64,000 bases of DNA. Source: 2-02-FULL-47-50 sp964479045 (lineage in GTDB: Bacteria; Pseudomonadota; Gammaproteobacteria; Eutrophobiales; Eutrophobiaceae). The stretch spans positions 1 to 64,000 of the forward strand of contig CAYZJI010000005.1 of assembly GCA_964479045.1 (NCBI GenBank), given 5' to 3'. The translations under genes were made by a program, and so were the position numbers. This document shows positions 51,542 to 61,598 of the stretch, in pieces. The notes beneath the pieces were generated by a model. The model made no database searches. It saw only the letters and a list, made by a program, of their open reading frames with translations, and was not told where the DNA came from. How positions within the stretch are numbered: the stretch's first letter is position 1; each line of letters opens with the position of its first letter.

Positions 51542-51769
51542 ATGAAAAAATTCACCTTGCATCTGGACGCGCTGATTTGCATTACCCTGCTACTTGCCCT
51601 GTCCTTGGGATTTAATTTCTATCAACGGTATCAGTATTTTGACTTACTGAAAGCGCACAATGATGTACAAATCAACCTCATGACGACGGAAATGGGTCAT
51701 GCCACAGGGCAGGCATTGCTCAAGAAATGCAAAAGTGAAACCGGCTGGGAACTAGCGCCTGCGGGATAA
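51542..51769 (+). CDS. Small single-span membrane protein
   Basis: A 75-residue protein with one membrane segment (LDALICITLLLALSLGFNFY) then a polar tail with one Cys, ending ETGWELAPAG. No family recognised. It follows apt by 13 bp and may be co-transcribed. Confidence 0.55.
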   Translation: MKKFTLHLDALICITLLLALSLGFNFYQRYQYFDLLKAHNDVQINLMTTEMGHATGQALLKKCKSETGWELAPAG

Positions 51770-51832
51770 TAAAAAATAAATCACTCCGCCCTCTTTAGTT
51801 AGGCCCCTTTTGTTCCGAGATTTACAAAATCC

Positions 51833-51926
51833 GTCATTCCGGCGTATGCCGGTATCCCCTTCCCCTTCAGGGGAAGGTAGGATGGGGCATAATCATTCAC
51901 TGGATGCTGGCTTTCGCCAGCATGAC
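51833..51926. repeat. REP/BIME-like intergenic repeat, copy 4, with an inserted GC-rich repeat
   Basis: GTCATTCCGGCGTATGCC opens the unit and TGGCTTTCGCCAGCATGAC closes it. Between them lies CCTTCCCCTTCAGGGGAAGG, a different palindrome resembling the repeat inside pbpC at 55181. The 219-bp gap between 51769 and 51989 holds nothing else. Confidence 0.75.
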
Positions 51927-51988
51927 GTATGGGTATTAGCATCATCGTTAATTTTCAATTTTGAGATAGATTCTATTATTTTTTTCCG

Positions 51989-52447
51989 TCATCCATTATC
52001 AGGAATCTCCGGCTCAACAAGCCGGGCAAGCTGCTCAAGTGACTCTTGCCAGCCCAGGTAGCACATTTCCACTGGAATGACTGAGGGTATCCCTTCCTGA
52101 ACAATACTGATGTCCGTTCCACAAGACACGGTTTTGAGGTCGATTGAAACCATCATTTCACCGGGAAGGTTTTCGTCGTCAAAGCGATCCGTGTGCCGGA
52201 TACGCTTATCAGGTACCAGTTCGAGATATTTGACCGTGAACGAATGACTGTGTCCGGTACCGAAATTCGTGAAAGACATCCGGTAGCCGCCACCTGTGCG
52301 GACATCAATTTCGTGGATCGTGCCCGTAAACCCGAACGGAGGGAGCCAACGCTCTAAAGCGCTTTTATCCGTAAACGCCTTGTAGATTCGCCCGGCGGGT
52401 GCTCGCAATACCCGGTGTAGCCGGACCGTGCCTGTTTTATTGGACAT
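51989..52447 (-). CDS. SRPBCC/AHSA1-family protein
   Basis: A 152-residue START-like fold protein: VRLHRVLRAPAGRIYKAFTD, ALERWLPPFGFTGTIHEIDV, GGGYRMSFTNF and the C-terminal CYLGWQESLEQLARLVEPEI match the activator-of-Hsp90-homologue group, which binds small hydrophobic ligands. Ligand unknown. Confidence 0.87.
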   Translation of the reverse strand: MSNKTGTVRLHRVLRAPAGRIYKAFTDKSALERWLPPFGFTGTIHEIDVRTGGGYRMSFTNFGTGHSHSFTVKYLELVPDKRIRHTDRFDDENLPGEMMVSIDLKTVSCGTDISIVQEGIPSVIPVEMCYLGWQESLEQLARLVEPEIPDNG

Positions 52448-52489
52448 TACAATCTCCTTTTTCGAATGATTGGGGTACGTCCCTAATTA

Positions 52490-52940
52490 TTAAAGAGTGT
52501 TTGCAATCTCTTCAATCTTTGCGGCAATAGACCGGATTGCCCTGATTTGATCGTCGCGGCCGCCGGCCCCGAATTGAGTCGAATGCATCTCTTGCGCTGC
52601 GATCTCTGCCTTTAGCCCTTCCACCCTCAGAAGGGCAATGGACACTTGGCGCTGCGCTTGCTGCGCAGCAACCTGCTTAGCCAATTCCTCACGAGACTTC
52701 GCCATCTCCTCACGTTGCAGCCTTAGCTCTTCCCGCTGCAACGCCAGCTCCTTCCGTTGGAGAGAAGATCAGACCAGCAAACGCGAGCCCACTAAACAAG
52801 GCATTAACTGCGCCGAAAAGATCACCAAACTGACCTCGTAGCTCCCACGACGGGAAGAACAGTACGCCGAATCCAAGACATAGAGCCCATAGCAAGACGA
52901 CACCTAGGAAGATACAAACCAGCGCCATTTGTTCTCTCAT
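52490..52940 (-). pseudogene. Membrane/coiled-coil hypothetical gene with a frameshift
   Basis: From 52940 the first frame gives MREQMALVCIFLGVVLLWAL and ELRGQFGDLFGAVNALFSGL, two membrane segments of a known layout. After AFAGLIF the frame is lost, and the continuation LQRKELALQREELRLQREEM is found one frame over, running to 52490 as a coiled coil. About 130 residues would result if joined. Either a natural frameshift or a sequencing error near 52760. Function unknown. Confidence 0.7.
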
Positions 52941-53084
52941 ATGGCTAACTATATTTTAATGGACAGGTTGTCCGATTAGGGCTTATAGAAAGCAAAATGG
53001 ACATGCGGGAACCTCCTTATTATTCGGGCGTTACTACTTGAAGTTGAGTATAGACAGTCTATATTCAACGTGTCTACATTTGTA

Positions 53085-55250
53085 TTAATACGGTGCCCGT
53101 ACCGTAAATTTGATCTGATCCAGTTGTGCGCCATCGGCACTGACCAGTTGCAAGGTGTATTGTCCGGGGAGTGGCTGCCAGAGTTGCCCTGTGTCTGCTG
53201 CAATCGTTTCCGTTTTGTTGAATACAATTTTGTCCCCAGCATCCACACTGGCAGCGCGTATCGGTATCTTCTGATATTCGGGTGGAATATCCGGATCGAG
53301 TGCGATGATGGCACCATTCGCCGGACTGGTGATGCGTCCGCGCCGTGTTTGCGGCCCGGCCAGAACAATCTTTTCAGTTTCAGTGCCCTTGATAAACCAC
53401 TCGTTGCGCGCGGCTTCAATGGCCGGCACAAAATGGACATCTTCGGCAATCACTGTAACAGGCGGCAAGGATTGTTGTGACGGTGTGCGTTCATGCAACG
53501 TATTCATGATCTCCAGCCACACCGGTGCGGCGCCACTGATGCCGGACACATCATGCATGGAATCGCCTTCAAAATTACCGACCCATACTCCCACGGTGTA
53601 GCGATCCGAATAACCGATACACCAGTTGTCGCGCATGTCCTTGCTGGTGCCGGTCTTGACTGCACTCCACGAACGTGTACTGAGCGGGCTACCGAGACCA
53701 AACGTAATCGCGCGGCTGGCCTGATCACTCAGAATATCGGAGATGATCCAGGCGGCATCCGCAGACATGACACGACGCTCCTCCGGCTGCGATGTTTTTT
53801 TGTGTTCAACAAAATGCAAGGGACTGTAGAGTCCACCACGTGCGAGCGTGCGATAGGCTGCCACCTGCTCCAGCAGACTGACTTCGGCAGAACCCAGTGC
53901 CAGTGAGTAACCATAATATTCACCATCCTCCGTAATGCTCTGGTAACCCGTATCACGTAAACGATTCCGGAAATTTTCCACACCCGTGATTACCAGCGTG
54001 CGCACTGCGGGCACATTCAATGAACCGGCCAGCGCCGTGCGCACACTCACCGGGCCTTTGAAATCCCTATCATAATTTTGCGGGATATAAAGACCGGTCT
54101 GGGTTTCCAGATTGATGGGCGTATCGTCCAGCACCGAAGCTGCGGTGAGATAGCCGCGCTCCAGTGCCAATCCATATAAAAACGGTTTGAGTGTGGAACC
54201 GGCCTGACGCAATGCACGGATGCCATCCACGCGACGCGATGTAGAACGCGGCCCGCCGGAAGCGACATACGCGAGTATCGCGCCTGTTTCATTGTCCACC
54301 ACAATCGCGGCACCATCCCTGACATTGCGCTGGCTTAATGACATCAATTGTGCGGCCAGTGCATCCGTGACGGCACGCTGAATATGGATATCCAGCGTTG
54401 TGCGCACTTCAGTGCCCGGTTTAATTAACACCTGATGGGCAAGATGCGGCGCCAGTGTGACGGGTGTTGATCGTGCGAGTGGTTTTTCAAATACGCTGGC
54501 TGCCAGAATTTTGATCGGCTCGCAATCTGCATCCGGTATGAGTGTGCAGGCACGGCGGGCAATCTGTTCCGGTCTGGCGGCGGGCGCCGGCAATATGGAT
54601 ACGAGTAATGCGGCTTCCTGTTGATTCAGTCCCGATGGATGTTTGCCGAACAATAATTCCGTAGCCGCCGCGATGCCCTGCAACTCACCGCGGAAATATA
54701 CCAGATTGAGATACGCTTCGAGGATTTGCTGCTTGTTCCATTTCCGTTCCAGTTTCAGCGCAGCCAGCATTTGCGAAAATTTTTCCGGTACTGAACGGCG
54801 GCCCTGCGCACTTTTCAAATCATTGTCCAGCATGGCACTTAATTGCATGGTCAGGGTACTGGCGCCACGCAAGCGTTCACCTTGCAGATAATCACGCGTT
54901 GCGCCGGCCAGTGCCAGCCAGTCCACACCATGATGTTCATAAAAACGTTTGTCTTCGGCTTGCAGTAGTGTGGTGATCAATACCGGTGAAATATCTTTCA
55001 GTGATGTCCACTGCAAACGTCTGACCTGCATATCAACACGTAACTCGTGCAAAACCTCACCGTTTCGATCCAGCAACCAGGATTCGCTCGGTTGCCATTC
55101 ATTTTTCACTTCATCAAATGAGGGTTGTGCGTAAGCAGGTTGCGCCAACAACAGCAACAAAATAATTATATTTAAAACTACCTCCCTCCCCTCATTCCCC
55201 TCCCTCCGGGGGAGGGGAAGAATCATATTAAGGTGTATTGGCAGTTTCAT
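53085..55250 (-). CDS. pbpC: Penicillin-binding protein 1C
   Basis: A 721-residue bifunctional peptidoglycan synthase. The glycosyltransferase domain has LLQAEDKRFYEHHGVDWLAL near residue 90 and RGASTLTMQLSAML. The transpeptidase domain has AGSTLKPFLYGLALERGYLT with the SxxK Ser near 345, SLN near 410 and KTGTS near 555. A C-terminal BiPBP_C domain closes the chain. It overlaps the alpha-2-macroglobulin gene by 4 bp (ATGA), the usual pairing. The N-terminus is odd: the start is followed by a repeat-derived stretch (LPLPRREGNEGRE) before the real signal-anchor VLNIIILLLLLAQPAYA. Confidence 0.94.
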   Translation of the reverse strand: MKLPIHLNMILPLPRREGNEGREVVLNIIILLLLLAQPAYAQPSFDEVKNEWQPSESWLLDRNGEVLHELRVDMQVRRLQWTSLKDISPVLITTLLQAEDKRFYEHHGVDWLALAGATRDYLQGERLRGASTLTMQLSAMLDNDLKSAQGRRSVPEKFSQMLAALKLERKWNKQQILEAYLNLVYFRGELQGIAAATELLFGKHPSGLNQQEAALLVSILPAPAARPEQIARRACTLIPDADCEPIKILAASVFEKPLARSTPVTLAPHLAHQVLIKPGTEVRTTLDIHIQRAVTDALAAQLMSLSQRNVRDGAAIVVDNETGAILAYVASGGPRSTSRRVDGIRALRQAGSTLKPFLYGLALERGYLTAASVLDDTPINLETQTGLYIPQNYDRDFKGPVSVRTALAGSLNVPAVRTLVITGVENFRNRLRDTGYQSITEDGEYYGYSLALGSAEVSLLEQVAAYRTLARGGLYSPLHFVEHKKTSQPEERRVMSADAAWIISDILSDQASRAITFGLGSPLSTRSWSAVKTGTSKDMRDNWCIGYSDRYTVGVWVGNFEGDSMHDVSGISGAAPVWLEIMNTLHERTPSQQSLPPVTVIAEDVHFVPAIEAARNEWFIKGTETEKIVLAGPQTRRGRITSPANGAIIALDPDIPPEYQKIPIRAASVDAGDKIVFNKTETIAADTGQLWQPLPGQYTLQLVSADGAQLDQIKFTVRAPY
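55181..55220 (-). repeat. GC-rich intergenic-type repeat embedded in the pbpC 5' coding region
   Basis: CTTCCCCTCCCCCGGAGGGA and the following GGGGAATGAGGGGAGG on the minus strand resemble the palindromic unit at 51856. Here it lies in frame between the pbpC start and its signal-anchor and adds about 13 residues. Confidence 0.6.
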
Positions 55251-58200
55251 GGCGCTGCTTCTATCGTTACAGGATCATTCGGCAACTCGCCAAACATTTC
55301 CGGTGCATACATGGCTTCGACGCGTGTGGCCGGTAATTCGAAAGTGCCGGGGTTGTTGTAACGCACGGTGTATTCCACGATCCATTTGCCTTTCGGGACG
55401 AAGTGATAATACGCACGGAACGCATCAAAGCGGCGTTCTTCAAACGCAGGCCAGACCCAGCCTTCGCGGGTTTCATTTTGTGTGAGCAAGGTTGAATCGC
55501 GGCCAAGGCCGGTACCGAGTATGGATGCGCCTGAAGGAACCGGATCATCGACCACCACCCAGGTCATGTCGGATTGTGCATCAACTTCAAGACGCACGCG
55601 CGCGACATCACCACGGTTCCAGGTACCCGCCTGTTTCTGTTCTATGGGTGTAATCGTCCTGACAATGTCATAACCACTGGATAACGGTTCACGTAGAGGA
55701 ATGGCCGCGCGGCTCTGGATGATCGCCCATGGCACACCCGTTCCAGCATGTGCAATCGACAAGGTCTCTGCAGTATCACTCCAGGGAAATTCTGCACGAT
55801 CTTCAGTTTCTGTCATGGCCCAGTCTGTCGTGTGTGCATTAGCTGCATAAACGGATTCCGTATTTCCGGTAACCGGGACTGATTCAAATACCTCACTGAA
55901 TTTTTCCATCGCCAGCACACCCCAGGCATTGGCCGTAGTAGTGTTCCAGTGTCCGCGATGTTGTCTGCCCAGTGCGCCGCGTACCATGCGGGGAATGTCC
56001 TCATGCCAAGATTCCTGATCAATCAGGTTCAGCACACCACGCACGGCATTCACATCCGAGGAAATCATCAACCACCACAGGGCATCGGTATGCTCAGTGG
56101 AGAAGCCCATCGTCGTGCCCTGGAAATTCAAGCGCGAACGGATGATGGTTTGTGCTTCGCGCATGCGTGATTCATTGTCTTTAATGTCCGGCATACGTTT
56201 GAGAATATTGATCCAGTCCAGCACGGCCGATGTCGGCCACAGATTCGGTTCGATGGTAATACTGTCAAACACGGCAACCGGAACTTCGTTATAACGGGAA
56301 ATCGCTTCGATGGCGGCGAGTTTGCGTATGGCGAGGTCCGCCGTCTGCAATGCAGAATCGCGTTGCACATGGCCTGCAGCAAATCCAGCCAGTCCCTGCA
56401 ACATGCGACCCCGTTCATAATCCGGAATTTCCCACCCGGCTTCATGCGCAACCGACAATACATAACTCGTCAGTGTGTCATCGCCCTGCAACCACTCAGC
56501 GGGGAAATAACGCAACAGTCCATCCCGGTCCAGATAGCTGGGCGTAATCCGCATCACGCTTTCCCATAATGCTTCATCGCGTAACGCAATGGATTGCGAC
56601 ACACGCTGCTCATAACAAGTATAGGGATAAAACGACATGTATTCACGCACACCTTCGAGTCCATCACCCAATTTTGAGCGCAAGGTAATATTGACACCAC
56701 CGCGGCCCGGCACAGCATCGTGTGGACGTTCGAGTAACAGATTCAACGGCTGTTCGATGCGTGTTAATGTGGCCTGATAGGTGCGCACCGGATGTGCGGG
56801 GATCACCTGCTGCTGCACGCGCAGACGATCAGTGGCGGAACCGTTTTCTTCAGTCACGCTCACTTCCCAGGCCAATGATGCGGTGTTAATTGGCACGGTC
56901 ACCGGCCACACCACATCACCGGATGCGCCCGGTGCCAGTTCCAGTGTTTGTACCGGTAATGTTTCTGCTGTTTCTGTTGATGTTAATTCCGCGCTGGAGG
57001 TGAGAATAATGTTGCGCTTGGAAGCATTGCGCACGGTAAAGATGCCGGAAAACTGATCACCCTCACGCACCAGTTGCGGCAGGCCGGAATGTAACATCAG
57101 ATCCTGTGAGGTACGAATGCTGGTCTGGCCGGCGCCAAAATGACCACGCCCAGCACTGGCAATGGCCACAATGCGGAAAGAGGTCAGCGAATCATTCAAG
57201 GGAACTTCAATTTCTGCATTACCCTGATCATCCAAATCGACGCGGCCTTGCCAGAGTAATAACGTATCAAACATCTCGCGTGCAGTTTGCCGCCCGCCAC
57301 CACCACCATGTGGCACGGCCTTGCGGCCATAATGCCGCTTGCCCACCACCTGCATCTGCGCGGTTGAGGTCAATACCTCAATACCGCGCTTGCCCATCAT
57401 GGCATCCAGCAAAGCCCAGGTTGGATTCGGCATGAGTTCCAGCAGGCCTTCATCGACTGCGGCGATTGCGACTTCCGCTGAATCCGGTAACGTGCCGCCA
57501 TCGGCGCGAGCAACTGCAATTTTGATCTTGGCTTTATCGCGCACGGCATAGACTTCTTTCTCCGCAGTCACAGCGACATCCAGCCGGTGCGGTTTCCAGC
57601 CGGTATTGATTTGCGCTATACCGAGCCGATACGCCGGTTTGCTTAAATCAATCAATGCGGTCGGCACGCCGCCATCAAACTTGAATGGCAACTCCAGCTT
57701 GCGCGAAACCGTAGACAACCATGATCGTAACCAACCTACCCGTCCGCGCAACGCCAGTACCGACACATAGACATTCGGCGAATATTCCGGCTTGATGGGA
57801 ATTTCGATGACCGGTTCCTTGCCGGAAATTTCTGTCACGAAACTGTCGATCACGCCTTCACGTTCGATGGTGACCAGCGCCTGTGCCGAGCGGAATGGCA
57901 TGCGCACCTGAAACCGCGCGGTTTCACCCATTTCATAATCATTGCGTTCCGGAATCACATCCATGCGATCGTTATCACTCACATCAAACCACCAATCATC
58001 GCCGCCCGCGAGCCAGGTGTCACGACTCGACAGTGCCTGATTACCAAGATCGTCCGTGCTGCGTGCGCGGATGGTAATACTGCCGGAGACACCGGGTTCA
58101 AATTCACAAAAGATGAGTCCCTGCTCATCCGTTACGCCACTGCATTCCTGATCGAGTGCTTTGGTCTCACGCGTGCTTTCATACGCATAAAAACCGCCAA

Positions 58201-61096
58201 TCAAACGCTTGCGATAGGAATACCATTCGGTCTGGAACAGATCGACGCTGATTTTTTTCTTCACCACCGGCTTGCCTTCGAGATCGAGTGCGACGACACG
58301 CACGCGCAAATCATCCTTGCTTGCCACCCAGCCTTCGGTACGGATACCGAGGTTGTATTGCGATGGCCATAATGCAATCCGGTTGGCTACCGACAGGGTT
58401 TCGCCATTGGCATCCTGATATTCGAGTTCAGCAAGAATCTGTTTGGGTTCCGTTACTTTGGGCAAATCCGGAATCGTGGCTCGTGCGGTGCCATTGGCAT
58501 CCAGTGTCAGCGGAATGACCTGTGCCGGAGTTGCGGGGCTGCCGCCGGATTGCTGATACTCGCCAAAACGGCTGCGGAAATAATCCAGATCGTCATAACC
58601 ATCCTGTACATCCTGATGCAGCCCTACCTGCACATCCTTGCCACCGAACACATAATCGTTGTAATCCCGGAAACTGACGAACTTCGGTTCCACCAGTGTG
58701 CGCAGTTTCACCGGTGCATTGGCGGCACCACCGCCGGACAGATAACTCACATACAAATCCACTTCGGCGGATTTTGCGTTGATAAGTGGCGCAGCCGGAG
58801 GTTGTATCAAGGCCTTCATGGTGGGCACGCGATATTGCTCAACCCGGAAAGATGTGGTGCGTACAGTCGTTTCCGTGCCGGTGTTATAAAGCATGATGTT
58901 ATACGTGCCGAGCTTGGCATCCTGCGGAATGGCCCATGTCGATTCACTGCTGCCTTGCCCGTCAAACGTAATATCCACCGTAAAGCGTTGATCACTGCCT
59001 TCATGCTGCAGGATCATTTGATTGAAGTTCTGTGCCGGAATGTCGATGCCGTTGATCGTGTGTTGCCGGTAAAAATGTTTCATGGATACGGTTTCGCCGG
59101 CGCGGAACAACGCACGATCCAGTACGGTGTGCGCCATGTACGCTTGCGATTCATATCCTGTGGGCAGGTTGAAATCATAGGGCTGGATACCGCTGCCCCA
59201 CGCCGACAGGGTAAAACTCAGATCATCAGCCTTGCGCGCACTCACCATTAATGGCGAAGGCGCCCAGTCATAACAACGGCTGTAACTGTGTGGTGTTGGC
59301 AATGCTGTACCGGGTATCGTCACCGTGCCATCTTCACCGGTGCTTCCCTGCCATACTTCACCACCGTCACAGTAATGACTGATACGAATTTCCGCATCGG
59401 CAACCGGTTCACCTTGATCCAGCGAGGTCACCCACACCACGGAACTTTCGCGGCCCCATTTGAAATGCACTGCCATGTTGGTGACCAGCGCTGTGGTGGT
59501 GACATAGCGTGTCATGTTATTACCCAGCAAGGCGGCACCGAGTTTGGGACTGGCGAGTTCCACCACATAGAAACCCGGTTTCTTCAGCGGAATACCCACC
59601 ACTTCAAAGGTCTTGCCCTTGCCGGATTTGGGTATGGTGAAATCCTGTGCTTCCGCACTTTCATTCAATACGGATTCCGAACCGGTGAGTTCTGTCCAGG
59701 TGCCGTTGCCTTCTTCATCCACGTTCCATTCACCACGTTGTTCCATGGCTTCTTCCACGCGCCGTATCCATGCCGCGATGGAAGCATCACTCTCCCCGGC
59801 TTCATATTGTTTTCCTGAAATTGTATCTTCGCCGATCTTGCGGGCCGCCACCGGCGCTTCGATATTGCGCAGTGTCACAGGTAAAACACCACCCTCTTTT
59901 AATTCAATAATGCCGAAGGTCGATGAAAACTTCGCCAGCGGCGGTGATTCATCGGTAGCGACGTCCAGCGGAAAACGATCTGCATTTTCCGGACGGCGGC
60001 CGCCATCATCCTGCAGTTTTTCCGGAAGATGGATTTTGAATTTTGTACTTTCGGGGAACGGACCGGAAAAAGTAACCGCATCCACGACCGGTGTCTTTTT
60101 GGCATCAATCGTATCCGGCAAATATTCTTTTCCATTATCAGAAACCAGCCGGAATTGTGCGGCGAGTTCCGCAATGACGGGCGCTGTAAACACCAACCGC
60201 ATCGGCAGTACCGGAATACACGCCGCCTGTGCGTTCGTACGCTGACATTCAAAACGAACAGTGAAGGCATCACGGGTACGATACGCGAGTGCCTGTGCCT
60301 GTTGGGTAGCAACGCCGCTCGTAGAGGTAATACCTGCACCCCAGACGAGTTGCATACGTGTGCCGGGCGGCACAGGGCGCTGACAACGCATCACAATTAA
60401 TTCATCTTCGGCACGTTTGAAAGAATCGTCACTGACCATGGCCATGGATTCCCGCCCACTCTTCCATAACAGGCGGTAATAGCTGTAACCGAGCAGTCGT
60501 TTCTGGGCGAGTATTTCGTCACGCTCGGCACCTGTAATCACCTCAACACTCATGAGATCCGCCATGCCGTCTACCTGACATTGTGCATGGGCACGTACGG
60601 ATTCTGGATCAGCCGGGGTATCCAGTCCCAGAACAAATATCTGGCGTTCATCGATGCCTTCATCGCCGTCATAGGGCATAGACACGCGGACATTCGGACC
60701 ACCGGTATCAAAACTGAAACGGTTGTTACCACTGACCACACGACCATCCAGCGCTTTCAGTTCAAATTGCAGGGTAAATGTACATTGCACACCGGCGGGC
60801 AGGTCGCGTTCAAAATCGTAAACCCAGTTACGTGCATCTGCCCATCGGCCCTTGCCGGTTTCCGGACATTCAATCGTAAATGGATCAGGCAATCTTGGAT
60901 CACCAAATGCAACCATCGGCTGCGTGAACCGCACAACCACCTGCCGCACATCCTTGACGCTGCCCCCGGGTGAGAAAAATTCTACCTGCGGATCATCGTT
61001 TTTTTCAGCCCATAAAAACTGGGAGAAAAACATGCTGCAAAACAACACAAATAAAAATCCGGATGATTTACTGACTAAAGATTCAGGCAGGAACAT
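55247..61096 (-). CDS. Alpha-2-macroglobulin family protein with thioester motif
   Basis: A roughly 1949-residue periplasmic protease trap. A signal peptide (SSGFLFVLFCSMFFSQFLWA) is followed by macroglobulin beta-sandwich domains, a bait region, and the alpha-2-macroglobulin core GGGGRQTAREMFDTLLLWQG and DSLTSFRIVAIASAGRGHFG near residue 1290-1340. The thioester motif CYEQ (56606-56617, residue about 1494) is present, as in E. coli YfhM and unlike YfaS. The complement-like TED helices and a receptor-type C-terminal domain follow. I start at the ATG at 61096; a GTG at 61153 is possible. pbpC follows, overlapping by 4 bp, so trap and cell-wall repair synthase are made together. Confidence 0.93.
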   Translation of the reverse strand: MFLPESLVSKSSGFLFVLFCSMFFSQFLWAEKNDDPQVEFFSPGGSVKDVRQVVVRFTQPMVAFGDPRLPDPFTIECPETGKGRWADARNWVYDFERDLPAGVQCTFTLQFELKALDGRVVSGNNRFSFDTGGPNVRVSMPYDGDEGIDERQIFVLGLDTPADPESVRAHAQCQVDGMADLMSVEVITGAERDEILAQKRLLGYSYYRLLWKSGRESMAMVSDDSFKRAEDELIVMRCQRPVPPGTRMQLVWGAGITSTSGVATQQAQALAYRTRDAFTVRFECQRTNAQAACIPVLPMRLVFTAPVIAELAAQFRLVSDNGKEYLPDTIDAKKTPVVDAVTFSGPFPESTKFKIHLPEKLQDDGGRRPENADRFPLDVATDESPPLAKFSSTFGIIELKEGGVLPVTLRNIEAPVAARKIGEDTISGKQYEAGESDASIAAWIRRVEEAMEQRGEWNVDEEGNGTWTELTGSESVLNESAEAQDFTIPKSGKGKTFEVVGIPLKKPGFYVVELASPKLGAALLGNNMTRYVTTTALVTNMAVHFKWGRESSVVWVTSLDQGEPVADAEIRISHYCDGGEVWQGSTGEDGTVTIPGTALPTPHSYSRCYDWAPSPLMVSARKADDLSFTLSAWGSGIQPYDFNLPTGYESQAYMAHTVLDRALFRAGETVSMKHFYRQHTINGIDIPAQNFNQMILQHEGSDQRFTVDITFDGQGSSESTWAIPQDAKLGTYNIMLYNTGTETTVRTTSFRVEQYRVPTMKALIQPPAAPLINAKSAEVDLYVSYLSGGGAANAPVKLRTLVEPKFVSFRDYNDYVFGGKDVQVGLHQDVQDGYDDLDYFRSRFGEYQQSGGSPATPAQVIPLTLDANGTARATIPDLPKVTEPKQILAELEYQDANGETLSVANRIALWPSQYNLGIRTEGWVASKDDLRVRVVALDLEGKPVVKKKISVDLFQTEWYSYRKRLIGGFYAYESTRETKALDQECSGVTDEQGLIFCEFEPGVSGSITIRARSTDDLGNQALSSRDTWLAGGDDWWFDVSDNDRMDVIPERNDYEMGETARFQVRMPFRSAQALVTIEREGVIDSFVTEISGKEPVIEIPIKPEYSPNVYVSVLALRGRVGWLRSWLSTVSRKLELPFKFDGGVPTALIDLSKPAYRLGIAQINTGWKPHRLDVAVTAEKEVYAVRDKAKIKIAVARADGGTLPDSAEVAIAAVDEGLLELMPNPTWALLDAMMGKRGIEVLTSTAQMQVVGKRHYGRKAVPHGGGGGRQTAREMFDTLLLWQGRVDLDDQGNAEIEVPLNDSLTSFRIVAIASAGRGHFGAGQTSIRTSQDLMLHSGLPQLVREGDQFSGIFTVRNASKRNIILTSSAELTSTETAETLPVQTLELAPGASGDVVWPVTVPINTASLAWEVSVTEENGSATDRLRVQQQVIPAHPVRTYQATLTRIEQPLNLLLERPHDAVPGRGGVNITLRSKLGDGLEGVREYMSFYPYTCYEQRVSQSIALRDEALWESVMRITPSYLDRDGLLRYFPAEWLQGDDTLTSYVLSVAHEAGWEIPDYERGRMLQGLAGFAAGHVQRDSALQTADLAIRKLAAIEAISRYNEVPVAVFDSITIEPNLWPTSAVLDWINILKRMPDIKDNESRMREAQTIIRSRLNFQGTTMGFSTEHTDALWWLMISSDVNAVRGVLNLIDQESWHEDIPRMVRGALGRQHRGHWNTTTANAWGVLAMEKFSEVFESVPVTGNTESVYAANAHTTDWAMTETEDRAEFPWSDTAETLSIAHAGTGVPWAIIQSRAAIPLREPLSSGYDIVRTITPIEQKQAGTWNRGDVARVRLEVDAQSDMTWVVVDDPVPSGASILGTGLGRDSTLLTQNETREGWVWPAFEERRFDAFRAYYHFVPKGKWIVEYTVRYNNPGTFELPATRVEAMYAPEMFGELPNDPVTIEAAP

Positions 61097-61316
61097 GATT
61101 AATCCATTCGTTATTATTGCGGTTTTTACGTTAACCAGATTACTGTAATACACAATTCTGGCAAATAAATGATAACTTCATGGCAAAAACCGGTTATTGC
61201 TTTTGAGTCATGGCCAGGCAAAGCAATAACCCTGTTAAATTAATATTGAAATCATAAGGATATTGAATTAAAACTAGAGTTGTGCGTGAATTCCCTTATC
61301 AACCGGAGACTGGCCG

Positions 61317-61598
61317 ATGGCACTGATAAATGTGGTTAATTCAAGGGCCGATGCCGACATTATTGCCCATGAGGTCAAATCCCGGGGCATGGCGGATTTG
61401 CTGGTCTGCAAGTCAGATCACCGGCGCGATGCATTGCATGAAGACGGGGTCTGGTGCTTTGTCGATTCCAGGGCCGAAGCATCCAGTACGGTTAACTTCA
61501 TCGATACCCGCGCCAATGCCGATTTGCTGATTTGCTATGTGGGTTCACGCGGTGAAACAGGCTGGCGCACGGATCATCCTCTGAAGGGGAAGCTGTAA
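61317..61598 (+). CDS. DUF6150-like repeat protein
   Basis: A 93-residue protein with short repeats: VVNSRADADIIAHEV, VDSRAEASSTVNFID, DTRANADLLICYVGSRGETG. Each unit has a hydrophobic pair, then [DN][ST]R-A, then an acidic residue. This matches the small DUF6150 group. Function unknown. GGAG lies 8 nt before the ATG and the stop overlaps the next start (TAATG). Confidence 0.7.
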   Translation: MALINVVNSRADADIIAHEVKSRGMADLLVCKSDHRRDALHEDGVWCFVDSRAEASSTVNFIDTRANADLLICYVGSRGETGWRTDHPLKGKL

